From UBA7672 sp041398245 (GTDB taxonomy: Bacteria > Pseudomonadota > Alphaproteobacteria > Caulobacterales > Hyphomonadaceae), in the NCBI GenBank assembly GCA_041398245.1, contig JAWKVC010000008.1, forward strand, positions 110,496-174,495: a stretch of 64,000 nt of DNA. Reading direction: 5' to 3'. The notes under the pieces were generated by a model that made no database searches, was not told the origin of the DNA, and was given only the letters and a program-made list of their open reading frames with translations. A program made the position numbers and the translations under genes. Shown here in pieces: positions 16,412-27,618 of the stretch. Position 1 is the stretch's first letter. Each line of letters starts with the position of its first letter.

Positions 16412-18439
16412 TCAGCGGCCCATCGGGGGCTTGGCGTCAGCCGCAGGCTGTTGACCGCCACGACCGCGGCGCATCTGGCCCATGACAGCTTCGAACTCGT
16501 CCATGTCGATGCCGCCATCCTTGTTCTTGTCGACCATGGCGAAGGCCATCGGGTTGCCGATCATCTGCTTGAACTGGCCGCGCAGCTCCGACATCTGGAC
16601 TTTTTCATCCAGGTCGTCGTCGAGCATGCCGAGCAGACGGGTCTTGTTCAGCAGCTGGTCGTAGTTGGTCTGGTGCTCGACCGTTTCGTCGACCCAGCGA
16701 TAGCGCATCGAGGTATAGAACATTTCCTCGAACGACTGGTCGCCCCACACGACGGTCTCGTCCGGATTCGGGTTGGCCGGGTTCCGTTTTGAGTTGTCGT
16801 AGATGTAGGTCGCGATCACTTTCGAGCCGGCCGGGATCGAGATCGGCTCAGCGAACTCGTACATGCGCTGCCAGTTGAAGTCGTAGAACGGCACGTTGAG
16901 GATCGTCGTGCGCTCGCCATCCGGCTTGAGCAGTTCGAGCTTCGAGTACGTGCCGCGATAGTGCGCGTGCACGACGGCGGTGTGCAGGATCGCGTCCTTC
17001 GGGAACAGGAAGTACGCGGTTTCCATGTGGTTGCCGTCGTTCGGCGGGATCTCGATGAACTGATCAACGAGCGGCATTTCGCGCATGATCAGGTCGGGCT
17101 TCTCGCCATCCTTGTAGAAGTAGAGCCCGATCTGCTGGGTCGAGACCACTTCCTTGCCGGCGGGCGTATAGTGCATCTGGTAGGCAAACTCGCCGCCCGG
17201 CGGCACCCACGAGCCGATGCCTTTCGGCGCAACGGTCGATTCCATGCCGACGGTGTAGCCGCCAACCGCGCCGCCCCAGGCTTGCATGCCCTTCTGCGTC
17301 GCGCCTTCCGGGATCACGCCCGAGAGGATGTGGTGCACGACCTGGCGCTGGTCCACGCGGGCCGTCGCGGCCTTGAGCCACTTGCCTTCCTTGAGCGGGT
17401 TCGGAACGGTCGGGTATTGATAGTCAACCACGCCCGATGCCGGAACCGTATAGGACGGGATGTCAACGATCAGGTCGGGCTTGCCCAACGGCCATTCCGG
17501 CGCGACGTGCTTGACCTCACCCAGAGGATCCGGGCCCTCGCCACGCGGCGCGCCCGCCTCGATCCAGCTGATCAGCGTCTTGATCTGATCACCCGAGAGC
17601 GACTTGTCGTCCTTGAACTTGGCGACGAACGGATCCGGATCCCACGGCGGCATGCGGTCGGTGCGCACGGCCTCGCGGATCATGCCGGAGAACTGCTTGA
17701 CGCGGCCATAGCTGTCGAGCGCGAAGGGCGCGATGCCGCCTTCCTGGTGGCAGGCGACGCACTTCTCTTCGAGCATCGGCGCGATCGTCTCGGAGTACGA
17801 GATCTTGGCAAAGCCAGCCTTGGCCTCGGGCGAACGGCCCGGGAAGCTGATCGACTGGGCCTCGACCGGAAGCGAGGCGACGGTCACAGCCGCGCCCGAC
17901 GTCAGTGCCGCGAGCGGCTCGGCCGACAGGGGGCCGCTATAGACGATGCGCCAGGTCTTGGGGTCGATCACGAAGGCCTGGCCGACGCGCGAGGCGCCGA
18001 TCTGGCCGCCGACGAGCTGCAGGTTGTCCTGCAGCACCGGCACGGAGATGTGGTTCTTCGCAACGTCCGCAAGGATCATCTCGCGCGTATCGTGCGGGTT
18101 GGAGTTCACCATCATGAACTCGACGCCCTTGGGCTCCCACTCGGCCTTGAGCGCTTCGAGCTCGGGGGCGACCTTGGCCGTATCGGCGCTGCCGGCGGCG
18201 TGCATCACCATGACGACAGCCGGCGCATCTTTGAGCCGGATCAATTCATGGGCGCGGCCATCAGCCGATACTAGGCGGAAATTATCGACCCGGGCGGCCA
18301 CCTCGGCCATCGGTTCTTGCGCGGCGACCATGGTCGCAGCAGCGCCCTCGGCTTGGGTTGTGACCCCGGGCTGAGCGCAGCTGGCTGCGCCGAGCGCGAA
18401 TATGAGGCCAAGGGCGGTGTAAGACAGGCGTCGAGACAT
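16412..18439 (-). CDS. Multidomain redox lipoprotein: thioredoxin-like, haem c, copper monooxygenase-like, EF-hand
   Basis: Encodes 675 residues. A lipoprotein signal ends at GAASC (Cys21). In order: a peroxiredoxin/thioredoxin-like domain (about 48-165; no CxxC seen), a c-type haem motif CVACH at about 226-230, a copper type II ascorbate-dependent monooxygenase-like region with His motifs QVVHHIL, YQMHYTP and VVHAHYRG, and a C-terminal EF-hand (DKNKDGGIDMDEFE, about 636-649). The mix suggests a periplasmic oxidase or hydroxylase fed by a haem. Similar architectures occur in many environmental bacteria with no known substrate. The ATG at 18439 follows AGGGAG; the open frame upstream of it is not part of the protein. 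Confidence 0.8.
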   Translation of the reverse strand: MSRRLSYTALGLIFALGAASCAQPGVTTQAEGAAATMVAAQEPMAEVAARVDNFRLVSADGRAHELIRLKDAPAVVMVMHAAGSADTAKVAPELEALKAEWEPKGVEFMMVNSNPHDTREMILADVAKNHISVPVLQDNLQLVGGQIGASRVGQAFVIDPKTWRIVYSGPLSAEPLAALTSGAAVTVASLPVEAQSISFPGRSPEAKAGFAKISYSETIAPMLEEKCVACHQEGGIAPFALDSYGRVKQFSGMIREAVRTDRMPPWDPDPFVAKFKDDKSLSGDQIKTLISWIEAGAPRGEGPDPLGEVKHVAPEWPLGKPDLIVDIPSYTVPASGVVDYQYPTVPNPLKEGKWLKAATARVDQRQVVHHILSGVIPEGATQKGMQAWGGAVGGYTVGMESTVAPKGIGSWVPPGGEFAYQMHYTPAGKEVVSTQQIGLYFYKDGEKPDLIMREMPLVDQFIEIPPNDGNHMETAYFLFPKDAILHTAVVHAHYRGTYSKLELLKPDGERTTILNVPFYDFNWQRMYEFAEPISIPAGSKVIATYIYDNSKRNPANPNPDETVVWGDQSFEEMFYTSMRYRWVDETVEHQTNYDQLLNKTRLLGMLDDDLDEKVQMSELRGQFKQMIGNPMAFAMVDKNKDGGIDMDEFEAVMGQMRRGRGGQQPAADAKPPMGR

Positions 18440-18688
18440 CGGCGGGGAGCTCCCTTTGGGCGTTATTTTAGGCAGGTATTCCTTCTTACATGCCCCTGAC
18501 AGCGTCAAGCTATCGCGACCCGTTCTCACCGAGATTTGTTAATCTGTAGTACCAAAATCACTAGCGCTGACAGATTTAGGGCGCGCATCCCGCCTCAAAC
18601 GCCCTGCTCGCGCCGATTCCCCCGCCTCGACCGCTAGCCAGCCCCTGGGAGGACCCTCACGCCGGCCATGCGGCGGTCTCAGGCGGTC

Positions 18689-20542
<1,854 letters not shown>

Positions 20543-20657
20543 ACGGCACTCCGGCGCAACAAACCGCCAGTTCAAACCGGTCCCGGGGCAGATTGGAACC
20601 CCTTGTCGGCCATTCTAAGCATGACACCCCGTCGCAGGCGCGAAAACCTGTTGAGGC

Positions 20658-22031
20658 TCAGCGCCGGCCAAATCTCAGAGCCCGGGCAAAGCCGCCAAGA
20701 ATTCGCAGGACCAGCAGCACCAGCAGCGGCAGGAAGGCCACGGCTGCCAACGGCAGGAATTTGTAAGGCGAGACCTCGGTGCGCCAGGTGTTGACGACAG
20801 CCCCGCGCGTTACCCCGCCCTCCCCGGCGGCGCAGGCCAGCGCGACCTCCGGCCCCGGCAAGGCGGGATCGCGGTTGATATCGAACAGACGACGGACATT
20901 CGGGGCGCACGGATCGACCTCCAGGCGGCCCTGCGCCGCGAGCTGATCGAGCGCGATCGCCTTGCCCGCGATGGAAGGCGCGATGAGATCGATCGCCAGC
21001 CATGAGCCCCCGCCGAAGAGCAGGAAGGCGAGCATGATGGCGAGGAGGTGCCGGATCTTGAGGCTCTTGCGGATGCGCACCGTCACGATCGCCATCACCG
21101 CACCGATCACCAGAAACAGCGCGCCGATATTATCGACCGTAAGCTGCAGATAGATGAGCTGACCGAACTCGACGATGGGCGCGCTGGCATCGAGCGCGTG
21201 CGAGCGGACCTCCTGCTGGTAGTAGCTGTAGGCCCACATCGCGCCGATCAGCAACGGCAGCGTGAGGAAAGCGTAGAAGGTCCACAGCGCCTCACGCTCG
21301 GCCGACTGGCGCTGGCTGCGCTCGTACAGCTGCTGGCGCTGCAGGAGATCATCGAGCTGTACATCAAGCAGACCGGCGATGACCTTGAGCTTCATCATCT
21401 CGACGCGGTCGGCATAGGCTTCAGCCTCCGCACGCGCAGCGCTGGCGCTGGCGCCGCCCGCGCGCAGACGCGCGATGTATTTGGCCTTGTCAGGTACGCC
21501 GTGCATGCCATCGGGCGCGCGGAAATCGGGAAAGAGAAGATCGTGTTCGCGCTCGGAGGTCAGCGCGCCGTTGGCGTCGACCTTGTAACGCAACGCTTTG
21601 GGTTGGCAGTCGAGCGGATCGCCCTCGCGGGCGGCGGGATCGCCAGCGACGATGATCCCGAAGAGATGGTCAGCGCCTCTGTGCGCCTTGAAGAAGCGCA
21701 GTTCCTCATCGATCCAGGGCGATTGCGCGGCCGAGGGCGTGCAGATGACGATGAGGTTCTCAGCGCGCTTCAGCGCCTCGTGCAGCTCATCGGTGAGGTT
21801 GGAGGACGACGCCGCTGACGTCTCGTCGCGAAAGACCGGATAGATGCGTTTGGGGATTTTCTTGCCCGAGCGGTTGAGCTTGCCGACGAGGCTCGGCGGC
21901 ACGGTGTAGGTTTCGAGCTGCTGGTGCAGCCAGGACGCCCACTCCCCGCTCTGCTCGGTATTATCGGAATGCCGATAGCTGATGAAGCAGGCGTATGCGC
22001 CCGATGCTTCAGCCCGCTTGCCCCACGCCAT
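20658..22031 (-). CDS. TIR-domain membrane protein
   Basis: Encodes 457 residues. The N-terminal TIR domain (about 12-165) has FISYRHSDN (16-24) at strand A and CTPSAAQSPWIDEELRFF (97-114), which contains the S-x-W-x-x-E pattern; Glu109 or 110 would be the catalytic Glu of NAD-cleaving TIRs. A helical segment (about 205-245) links to four hydrophobic segments at about 250-272, 297-318, 325-347 and 432-450. Bacterial TIR proteins often act in anti-phage defence by using NAD, but the adaptor-like effectors of this TIR-membrane class have not been assigned here. ATG at 22031 has AAGGGG upstream. A small membrane protein gene lies 93 bp upstream in the same direction. Confidence 0.85.
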   Translation of the reverse strand: MAWGKRAEASGAYACFISYRHSDNTEQSGEWASWLHQQLETYTVPPSLVGKLNRSGKKIPKRIYPVFRDETSAASSSNLTDELHEALKRAENLIVICTPSAAQSPWIDEELRFFKAHRGADHLFGIIVAGDPAAREGDPLDCQPKALRYKVDANGALTSEREHDLLFPDFRAPDGMHGVPDKAKYIARLRAGGASASAARAEAEAYADRVEMMKLKVIAGLLDVQLDDLLQRQQLYERSQRQSAEREALWTFYAFLTLPLLIGAMWAYSYYQQEVRSHALDASAPIVEFGQLIYLQLTVDNIGALFLVIGAVMAIVTVRIRKSLKIRHLLAIMLAFLLFGGGSWLAIDLIAPSIAGKAIALDQLAAQGRLEVDPCAPNVRRLFDINRDPALPGPEVALACAAGEGGVTRGAVVNTWRTEVSPYKFLPLAAVAFLPLLVLLVLRILGGFARALRFGRR

Positions 22032-22124
22032 CACACCGCCCCTTCAGCCAAGGAGCGTGACTCGACGCAACAAGAGAAACAAATGTTTTCTGGCGGAAAA
22101 GACGCCGGGCAGGCGGGAGCCGCG

Positions 22125-22472
22125 CTAGCGCGCGAAAACCACCAGCATCGCTACGACCGCCGCCAACAAAGGAGGCCGCAGAAGGCGTGGCAGCAGGGCA
22201 GCAATGGCCGTCACCAGGCTGAACGCCGGCAAGGACAGCAGCAGACAGAAGCCGGCGACAGCGGCGAGGACGCCCGGATTATCGCCGTGACCAATGGTCG
22301 GCCAGCGCAACAACCACACGACGCCAAAGAAGGTAAGCGCTGCGCAGAAGGTCAGCGGGGCGATCCACCAGGCCCAGCCCAGGGCCCCGCGCCAGACAGA
22401 GACGAGCTCGCTTGAGCGCGCCTTTGCTTCGGCTGCCTCACGCGCCTTCTCGCGGGACCACTCCACCACCAT
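22125..22472 (-). CDS. Small three-helix membrane protein upstream of the TIR gene
   Basis: Encodes 115 residues of unknown function. A short charged N-terminus (EWSREKAREAAEAKAR) is followed by hydrophobic segments at about 33-53, 66-84 and 90-112. The ATG at 22472 lies 12 nt after the stop codon of the PEP-mutase-like gene, so translation may be coupled to it. The TIR protein gene follows after 93 bp. Position between an enzyme and a TIR effector makes it a candidate partner of the TIR protein. No family is recognised. Confidence 0.7.
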   Translation of the reverse strand: MVVEWSREKAREAAEAKARSSELVSVWRGALGWAWWIAPLTFCAALTFFGVVWLLRWPTIGHGDNPGVLAAVAGFCLLLSLPAFSLVTAIAALLPRLLRPPLLAAVVAMLVVFAR

Positions 22473-22484
22473 GACCGGACGACC

Positions 22485-23321
22485 TTATGTCTGCGCGCCC
22501 TTTGCCAGCAACGGATCAATTTCGCCAGAATGGGTCATGGATTTCGTGAAACCCCATGTCCCCTGCTCTGCCAGTTCTTTCGCAGCGCCGATCATGACGC
22601 TCATCGCAGCCGCATGCATCATGCCGCCGGTTGAGATGCGCTTGACGCCCAACGCTCCGACTTGCTCCACCGTCAGTTGCTCCTTGCGCGGACCCCGCAC
22701 GATATTGAATGGACGGTCGATCGAGCGACAGACCTCGCGTACTTCCTCGGAAGTGTTGAGGCCCGGCGCGAAGAGCACATCGGCGCCGGCTTCCTGATAG
22801 GCCTGCAGGCGCTTGATGGTATCGGCCAGATCCTCGCGCTTGTGCAGATAATTCTCCGCCCGCGCACACAGCATGAATTTGAAGGGCAGCTTGCGCGCCG
22901 CCTCCGCCGCGGCCCGCACCCGCTCAGCCGCCGCTTCGATGGAATGGATGGGGGTAGCGCGATCGCCGGTGAAATCCTCGATCGAGCCGCCGACCAGTCC
23001 GGCCTCCGCGCCCTGCCGGATCGTCTCGGCGCAGGCCTCGGGGCTTGGGCCAAACCCGTCCTCGAGATCAGCCGCGAGCGGCACATCGATCATGGGCGCA
23101 ATTGCCCGGATATGCGCCATCACCGCCTCGCGTCCGGCATTGTAGTCGGGATAGCCGATGGAGCGGGCATAGCCAGCGCTGGTTGTGGTGAGCGCCTTGA
23201 AGCCGAGACCAGCCAGGATGCGCGCCGAGCCCGGATCCCATGGGTTGGGTATGACGAAGACGCCCGGCGCCTTGTGCAACGCGTCAAACGCAGCAGCTTT
23301 CTCAGCTTGTGTCCTGGCCAT
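22485..23321 (-). CDS. Isocitrate lyase/PEP mutase family protein
   Basis: Encodes 278 residues of the ICL/PEPM TIM-barrel family: PNPWDPGSARIL near the start, TTTSAGYARSIGYPD at 44-58, and the metal-binding ADLEDGFG at 83-90. Later GGSIEDFTG and the RAENYL motif also fit. Members make or break C-C and C-P bonds (methylisocitrate lyase, oxaloacetate lyase, PEP mutase). The lyase loop KKCGH is absent, so the activity is probably a 2-oxo-acid lyase or hydrolase type; the substrate is unknown. The ATG at 23321 has GGAGG upstream. It seems to be the first gene of a minus-strand run that includes the small membrane protein and the TIR protein. Confidence 0.88.
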   Translation of the reverse strand: MARTQAEKAAAFDALHKAPGVFVIPNPWDPGSARILAGLGFKALTTTSAGYARSIGYPDYNAGREAVMAHIRAIAPMIDVPLAADLEDGFGPSPEACAETIRQGAEAGLVGGSIEDFTGDRATPIHSIEAAAERVRAAAEAARKLPFKFMLCARAENYLHKREDLADTIKRLQAYQEAGADVLFAPGLNTSEEVREVCRSIDRPFNIVRGPRKEQLTVEQVGALGVKRISTGGMMHAAAMSVMIGAAKELAEQGTWGFTKSMTHSGEIDPLLAKGAQT

Positions 23322-23470
23322 GGGGGGGAGCGCCTCCGGAGTGATTTGGCCCCCATGACTAGCTGGCAGGCCCATTGGCGCCCATGGCGAAAATCTCATG
23401 GGGGAAAGAGCGGGCGGCTTTACGCGCGCGTCGCGCCATCGCAACAATCCGGCATCAGCCGGAGACCTTC

Positions 23471-24742
23471 ATGCGCTCAGTGATCTTAGCCGCCGCCCTC
23501 TTCTTCGTCGCGCCAGCCGCCTTTGCCCAGAACATCTATGTCACGGCGGACCGCCTGCTGGATGTCAGAACCGGCCGCATGATTGAGGACCCGGCCGTCG
23601 TGATCCAGGACGGGATCATCACGGCGGTGGGACCTGTCGCATCAACCCAGGTGCCCTCGGCCGCCGAGATCATCGAGCTTCCGGGGGTCACCCTGCTGCC
23701 CGGTCTCATCGACATGCACACGCACCTCGACAGCGATCCCACCTTCGGCGGGTTCATGGGGTTCACGGTAACCGACGCGTTCTGGTCAGTGATCGCCGTC
23801 CCCAACGCCAAGGCGACATTAGACGCTGGCTTCACGACCGTTCGCAATGTCGGCTCGGGCGACTGGAATGATGTAGCGCTGAAGCAGGCGATTGAGATGG
23901 GCAAGATTGAAGGCCCGCGCATCATGCCGGCAGGTTATTCCTTCGGCGCCACCGGCGGGCATTGCGATGCTACGGGCCTGCCCCCCTCCTTCGATGCGCA
24001 CAGCCCGTTCAATGTCGACAGCCCGGATGAGGGCCGCAAGCGTGTGCGCGAGGTTCGCAAATACGGCGCGGAGGTCATCAAGATCTGCGCGACCGGGGGC
24101 GTGTTCTCGCACAATACGGAACCGGGCCAGCAGCAACTGACCTTCGCCGAGATGAAGGCGATCGCCGACGAAGCGCATATGTGGGGGCTGAAGGTGGCGG
24201 CCCACGCCCACGGCGCGTCGGGGATCCGCGATGCGGCGCTCGCCGGCATCGATACGATCGAACACGCCAGCCTGATTGATGATGAAGGCATCGCAGCCGC
24301 CAAGAAGATGGGAACCTGGCTGTCGATGGACATCTACAACACCGACTACACGCAATCCGAAGGCGCGAAGAACGGCGTGATGGAGGACAATCTCCGCAAG
24401 GACCGCGAGATCGCGGAGGTCCAGCGTCAGGGCTTCAAACGCGCGCTGCAGGCCGGCGTGAAGATGGTCTACGGCACGGACTCAGGCGTTTATCCGCACG
24501 GCGACAACGCCAAGCAGTTCGCGGTAATGGTGCGCTACGGCGCAACGCCGCTCCAGGCGATCCAGGCGGCGACCATCAATGCCGCAGAGGCCCTGGGCTG
24601 GAAGGGCAAGGTCGGGATCATCGAGAAGGGCGCATTCGGCGATCTGGTCGGCGTCATGGGCGATCCGACCCGAGACGTGACGCTGCTTGAGCATCCTGAG
24701 TTTGTCATGAAGGGCGGCGAGACCGTGAAGGCGCCAGAGTGA
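23471..24742 (+). CDS. Secreted amidohydrolase (imidazolonepropionase/prolidase-like)
   Basis: Encodes 423 residues. A Sec signal peptide ends near FAQN (residue 20). The mature protein is a metal-dependent amidohydrolase: GLIDMHTHLD gives the first two metal His (83 and 85), VIKICATGG supplies the likely carboxylated Lys, AAHAHG and IEHAS give two more His, and YGTDSGVYPHGD holds the catalytic Asp. Close relatives cleave Xaa-Pro dipeptides or mycotoxin amides in the periplasm. The ATG at 23471 follows GGAG and gives a normal signal peptide. The gene converges on the Wzt gene with a 6-bp gap. Confidence 0.9.
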   Translation: MRSVILAAALFFVAPAAFAQNIYVTADRLLDVRTGRMIEDPAVVIQDGIITAVGPVASTQVPSAAEIIELPGVTLLPGLIDMHTHLDSDPTFGGFMGFTVTDAFWSVIAVPNAKATLDAGFTTVRNVGSGDWNDVALKQAIEMGKIEGPRIMPAGYSFGATGGHCDATGLPPSFDAHSPFNVDSPDEGRKRVREVRKYGAEVIKICATGGVFSHNTEPGQQQLTFAEMKAIADEAHMWGLKVAAHAHGASGIRDAALAGIDTIEHASLIDDEGIAAAKKMGTWLSMDIYNTDYTQSEGAKNGVMEDNLRKDREIAEVQRQGFKRALQAGVKMVYGTDSGVYPHGDNAKQFAVMVRYGATPLQAIQAATINAAEALGWKGKVGIIEKGAFGDLVGVMGDPTRDVTLLEHPEFVMKGGETVKAPE

Positions 24743-24748
24743 GATCGA

Positions 24749-26137
24749 CTAGCTGACCTTCGCCAACCTCCGGGTGAACCTGAAGTCCACTTCGAGATTG
24801 ACTAGGGAGGACGTGTAGACGCCCGGGCTCTCCTCGACCGAAATCTCCACATCGTTTGGGCGTTCATCGTGCTTCACGCCATCCGCGCGGCCGATGAAAG
24901 GGGTCACGAAATAGGTTCCGGGCGCGAGCACGTTGCGGAAGGCCGCCACCACCCGCATGGTTTCGCCGGCAGCGATCTTTGGCAAAACAGGCTGCTTCTG
25001 AAGCATGGAATCGCTGCTGAACAATTCGATTCCGCGTGCGCCGCGCACGATGAAGCCACAGGCGACATTCTTCACATCCACAGGGGACGTGACGTCCAGC
25101 ACGAACTCATAGTTCGCAAGGTTCTGCAGCCGGGTGACCGCCTCTCCCTGCTCATTGCGAACCATGAAGGAGACGATCGAGGCCGGTTCGTCGGGAAGAT
25201 CCGGCTCGGGCTCCGGTTCAGGCTCTGCTGCAGGTTCAACCGTGCTAAATGGGAGGATGGCAGCAGAAGCCTCGGGAGCGGGCTCGCTTTCCTCGATGAG
25301 CGTCGCCGCGGCACCGGTTGAGCCGTCCACCGCCGTCGTGTCGTCGGAAGCGCCTTCTTCCCCTTCGTCCTCGTCAGAATTCGCTGGCGACCAGCCGATC
25401 TGCCGGCCTGTTCCGAAGAGAAGCTGGTGATAGGCGTTGCCGACCACCTTGGCGGGTCCCGATCCATAAAGCTCGCCGCGTTCCAGCATGATCGCCTGAT
25501 CGCAGAAGGTGTTCACCATGTTGATGTCGTGGCTGACAAACAGGATCGCCTTGCCCCGCCGCTTGAAGTCCTGGATTCGCTCAAACGATTTGAGCGAGAA
25601 CCGCGCGTCGCCAACCGACAGCGCCTCGTCGATAATGAGAATATCCGGATCAACCGATGTTGCGACCGCGAAGGTGAGGCGCGCTTGCATGCCGCTGGAA
25701 TACGTACGGAACGGCTGATCGATGAATTCGCGTAGCTCCGAGAACTCGACGATCTCATCGAACCGCTTCTGGATTTCCTTCTTGCTCAGACCAAGGCACA
25801 ACCCGCCGAGAAAGACATTCTCGCGGCCCGTATAGTCGGGATGAAAACCTGTTCCTAGCTCGAGAATAGCTGCGATGCGGCCGTTCACCTTCACCTTGCC
25901 GGCTGTCTTTTCCAGCGTGCCGGCCACCAGACGGAGCAGCGTGCTTTTGCCGGCGCCGTTGCGCCCAAGCACGCCGAGCACCGAGCCCTTGGGCATGTCG
26001 AACGAGACATTGTTGAGCGCGCGAAATTCAGTATGCCGCTTTCGGCCTGTGAGCGTCTCGGCCAGCATGTCGCTAGGCCGCTTCCAGACCTTGAAGACCT
26101 TCGTGAGGCCGGTTACCTGTATCGCGAGCTCGCTCAC
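24749..26137 (-). CDS. wzt: Polysaccharide ABC exporter ATPase with Wzt C-terminal domain
   Basis: Encodes 462 residues. The ATPase part (1-245) has Walker A GRNGAGKST (58-66), the signature YSSGMQARL and Walker B ILIIDEALSVGD. An acidic, proline-rich linker (about 265-325) leads to a Wzt_C beta-sandwich (about 330-460). In E. coli O9a the Wzt C-domain binds the methyl/phosphate cap at the non-reducing end of finished O-chains before export. The GTG start overlaps the stop of the permease gene (GTGA), so the two are translationally coupled. Confidence 0.93.
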   Translation of the reverse strand: MSELAIQVTGLTKVFKVWKRPSDMLAETLTGRKRHTEFRALNNVSFDMPKGSVLGVLGRNGAGKSTLLRLVAGTLEKTAGKVKVNGRIAAILELGTGFHPDYTGRENVFLGGLCLGLSKKEIQKRFDEIVEFSELREFIDQPFRTYSSGMQARLTFAVATSVDPDILIIDEALSVGDARFSLKSFERIQDFKRRGKAILFVSHDINMVNTFCDQAIMLERGELYGSGPAKVVGNAYHQLLFGTGRQIGWSPANSDEDEGEEGASDDTTAVDGSTGAAATLIEESEPAPEASAAILPFSTVEPAAEPEPEPEPDLPDEPASIVSFMVRNEQGEAVTRLQNLANYEFVLDVTSPVDVKNVACGFIVRGARGIELFSSDSMLQKQPVLPKIAAGETMRVVAAFRNVLAPGTYFVTPFIGRADGVKHDERPNDVEISVEESPGVYTSSLVNLEVDFRFTRRLAKVS

Positions 26138-26976
26138 AGCACGTTCCCGAACGCAGGCTTCAGGAAGCGGAAGGCTCGCCACCCGAGCATGAAGACAATG
26201 ACCGCAAAGATCGGGAACACGATCCAGATATGGCTCGGCTGGCCGATGTCGCCCACGACTGCGTAGTGGAAGCAGAAGAACATGTTTGCGAGTGGGTTGT
26301 AGGGGAAGCTTGCCTGCAACCAGTCCGGCGCACCGCCAGGCGGATAGATGATCGGATTCAGGAATAGACCAATGCCCAGAAGGAAGTTGATGATGTCCTT
26401 GAGATCACGCAGGAAGACCCCAAAAGCTGACACTAGATAAGCGAGGCCCGCAATAAATAGCAGGTAGCTGCCAACCGCCGCGGGCAGATAGGTACCGAGC
26501 CTAGCCCAGTCGAGGACGCCGCTGACGCCAGCTGCCACGACTGCGGCGGTCAGACCGATCGCCAGCGTGGGCAGCGTCGCGAATACAACTTTCATCGGCA
26601 AGACTTCGACGGGAAAGACAATCTGCTTCACGAGGTTGCCGTTCCCGACAACAACCACGACCGAGCGGCCAAGCACATCGCTCATTGTGAGCCAGGGCGC
26701 CAACCCCGAGAGCGCGTAGGCGGTAAACGCGGCCGGATCTTCAATCTCCCCCAAGCGACCTTTGAAGATGAACGTGAAGACCACGACATAGACACCCATG
26801 GTCAACATCGGCGCCAGGAACGCCCACGCAGCGCCGAGCACCTGGCCGGCATAGCGGTCTGACAGTTCGCGGCCGGTCATCGCCGAAACGAGACCCCGAT
26901 GCTTGAACATCGTGTACGCGGCGCCCCAAAGGGCGCCGAGATTCGCAACCGGGTTCACAAGCGTCAGAACGGACAT
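26134..26976 (-). CDS. wzm: Polysaccharide ABC exporter permease
   Basis: Encodes 280 residues of an ABC-2 type permease with about six membrane helices. The N-terminus has RGLVSAMTGRELSDRYAGQ, a typical sequence of Wzm/TagG permeases that form the lipid-linked glycan channel, followed by hydrophobic segments from about 50 to 260. The ATPase gene overlaps its stop codon. The pair exports a lipid-linked polysaccharide made on the cytoplasmic face. The start at 26976 fits the family. Confidence 0.93.
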   Translation of the reverse strand: MSVLTLVNPVANLGALWGAAYTMFKHRGLVSAMTGRELSDRYAGQVLGAAWAFLAPMLTMGVYVVVFTFIFKGRLGEIEDPAAFTAYALSGLAPWLTMSDVLGRSVVVVVGNGNLVKQIVFPVEVLPMKVVFATLPTLAIGLTAAVVAAGVSGVLDWARLGTYLPAAVGSYLLFIAGLAYLVSAFGVFLRDLKDIINFLLGIGLFLNPIIYPPGGAPDWLQASFPYNPLANMFFCFHYAVVGDIGQPSHIWIVFPIFAVIVFMLGWRAFRFLKPAFGNVL

Positions 26977-27099
26977 TTGGCTATGCTATCAGACTTCCCC
27001 TACGGATTCTGTAACTAGCCCAACCAGCCGCGGCAACCGGCTATGCCCCCCGGTCAGCAGTAGCCGGGAGCTGGGTCAAAAGGCTGTTGACGCCCATGA

Positions 27100-27618
27100 C
27101 TATAGCTGTTCGGTCCGGAAATTCAGGCTCAGGCCCACCAGATTGGACTTGGCGTCACTCGCCAGTCCAACCACCGTAAATGCAAGCACGTCGAACCTTA
27201 CATCGAGCTTGGTCTGGTCAGGATTGGCTAGCGCCGCGGTCAGATAGTAACGGCCCGCGCCGAGGTTATTGCGGAATGTGACCTTGGCTGTCGCGCGTTC
27301 GCGCTTGTTGAGCGTAATGAACTGCCCATCCGGCCTCTGTACGCAATCAGCTCCGAACAGTTCCTGGCCGAACGGGGTCCGCACCAGAATTCCGCATACG
27401 ACCTTCTCCTTGGGCGCATGGGAAACCACGTCCATCTCAATCGTGTATGTTTCGTCCTGCTTCAGCTCGGTGACGGCAAAACCGATTGCGTCCCGGATAC
27501 GCACTTCGCGAATTTCGGCGCGGCCATTGCCGTAGCGGTGCTCCTGCACCTTCAGCGCCGTCGCCTGCCCCGACATCAGCGGCGCCTGCTGTCCGAAATT
27601 GAGGCTTCCGTCGTCCAC
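27100..27618 (-). CDS. Stand-alone Wzt C-terminal-like domain protein
   Basis: Encodes 172 residues resembling the Wzt_C glycan-binding domain alone: EIREVRIRDAIGFAVTELKQ, VVCGILVRTPFGQELFGADC and NNLGAGRYYLTAALA line up with equivalent parts of the Wzt protein downstream (NVACGFIVRGARGIELFSSD; NVLAPGTYFVTPFI). No ATPase domain is present in the frame upstream. It starts at a GTG (27618). It may be a separate cap-binding subunit or the remnant of a second wzt gene. It lies 123 bp upstream of wzm in the same direction. Confidence 0.75.
   Translation of the reverse strand: MDDGSLNFGQQAPLMSGQATALKVQEHRYGNGRAEIREVRIRDAIGFAVTELKQDETYTIEMDVVSHAPKEKVVCGILVRTPFGQELFGADCVQRPDGQFITLNKRERATAKVTFRNNLGAGRYYLTAALANPDQTKLDVRFDVLAFTVVGLASDAKSNLVGLSLNFRTEQL

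Noticed and set aside
16961..18274. 437-codon plus-strand open frame
   Set aside because: Antisense to the redox lipoprotein gene with clear haem and EF-hand motifs.
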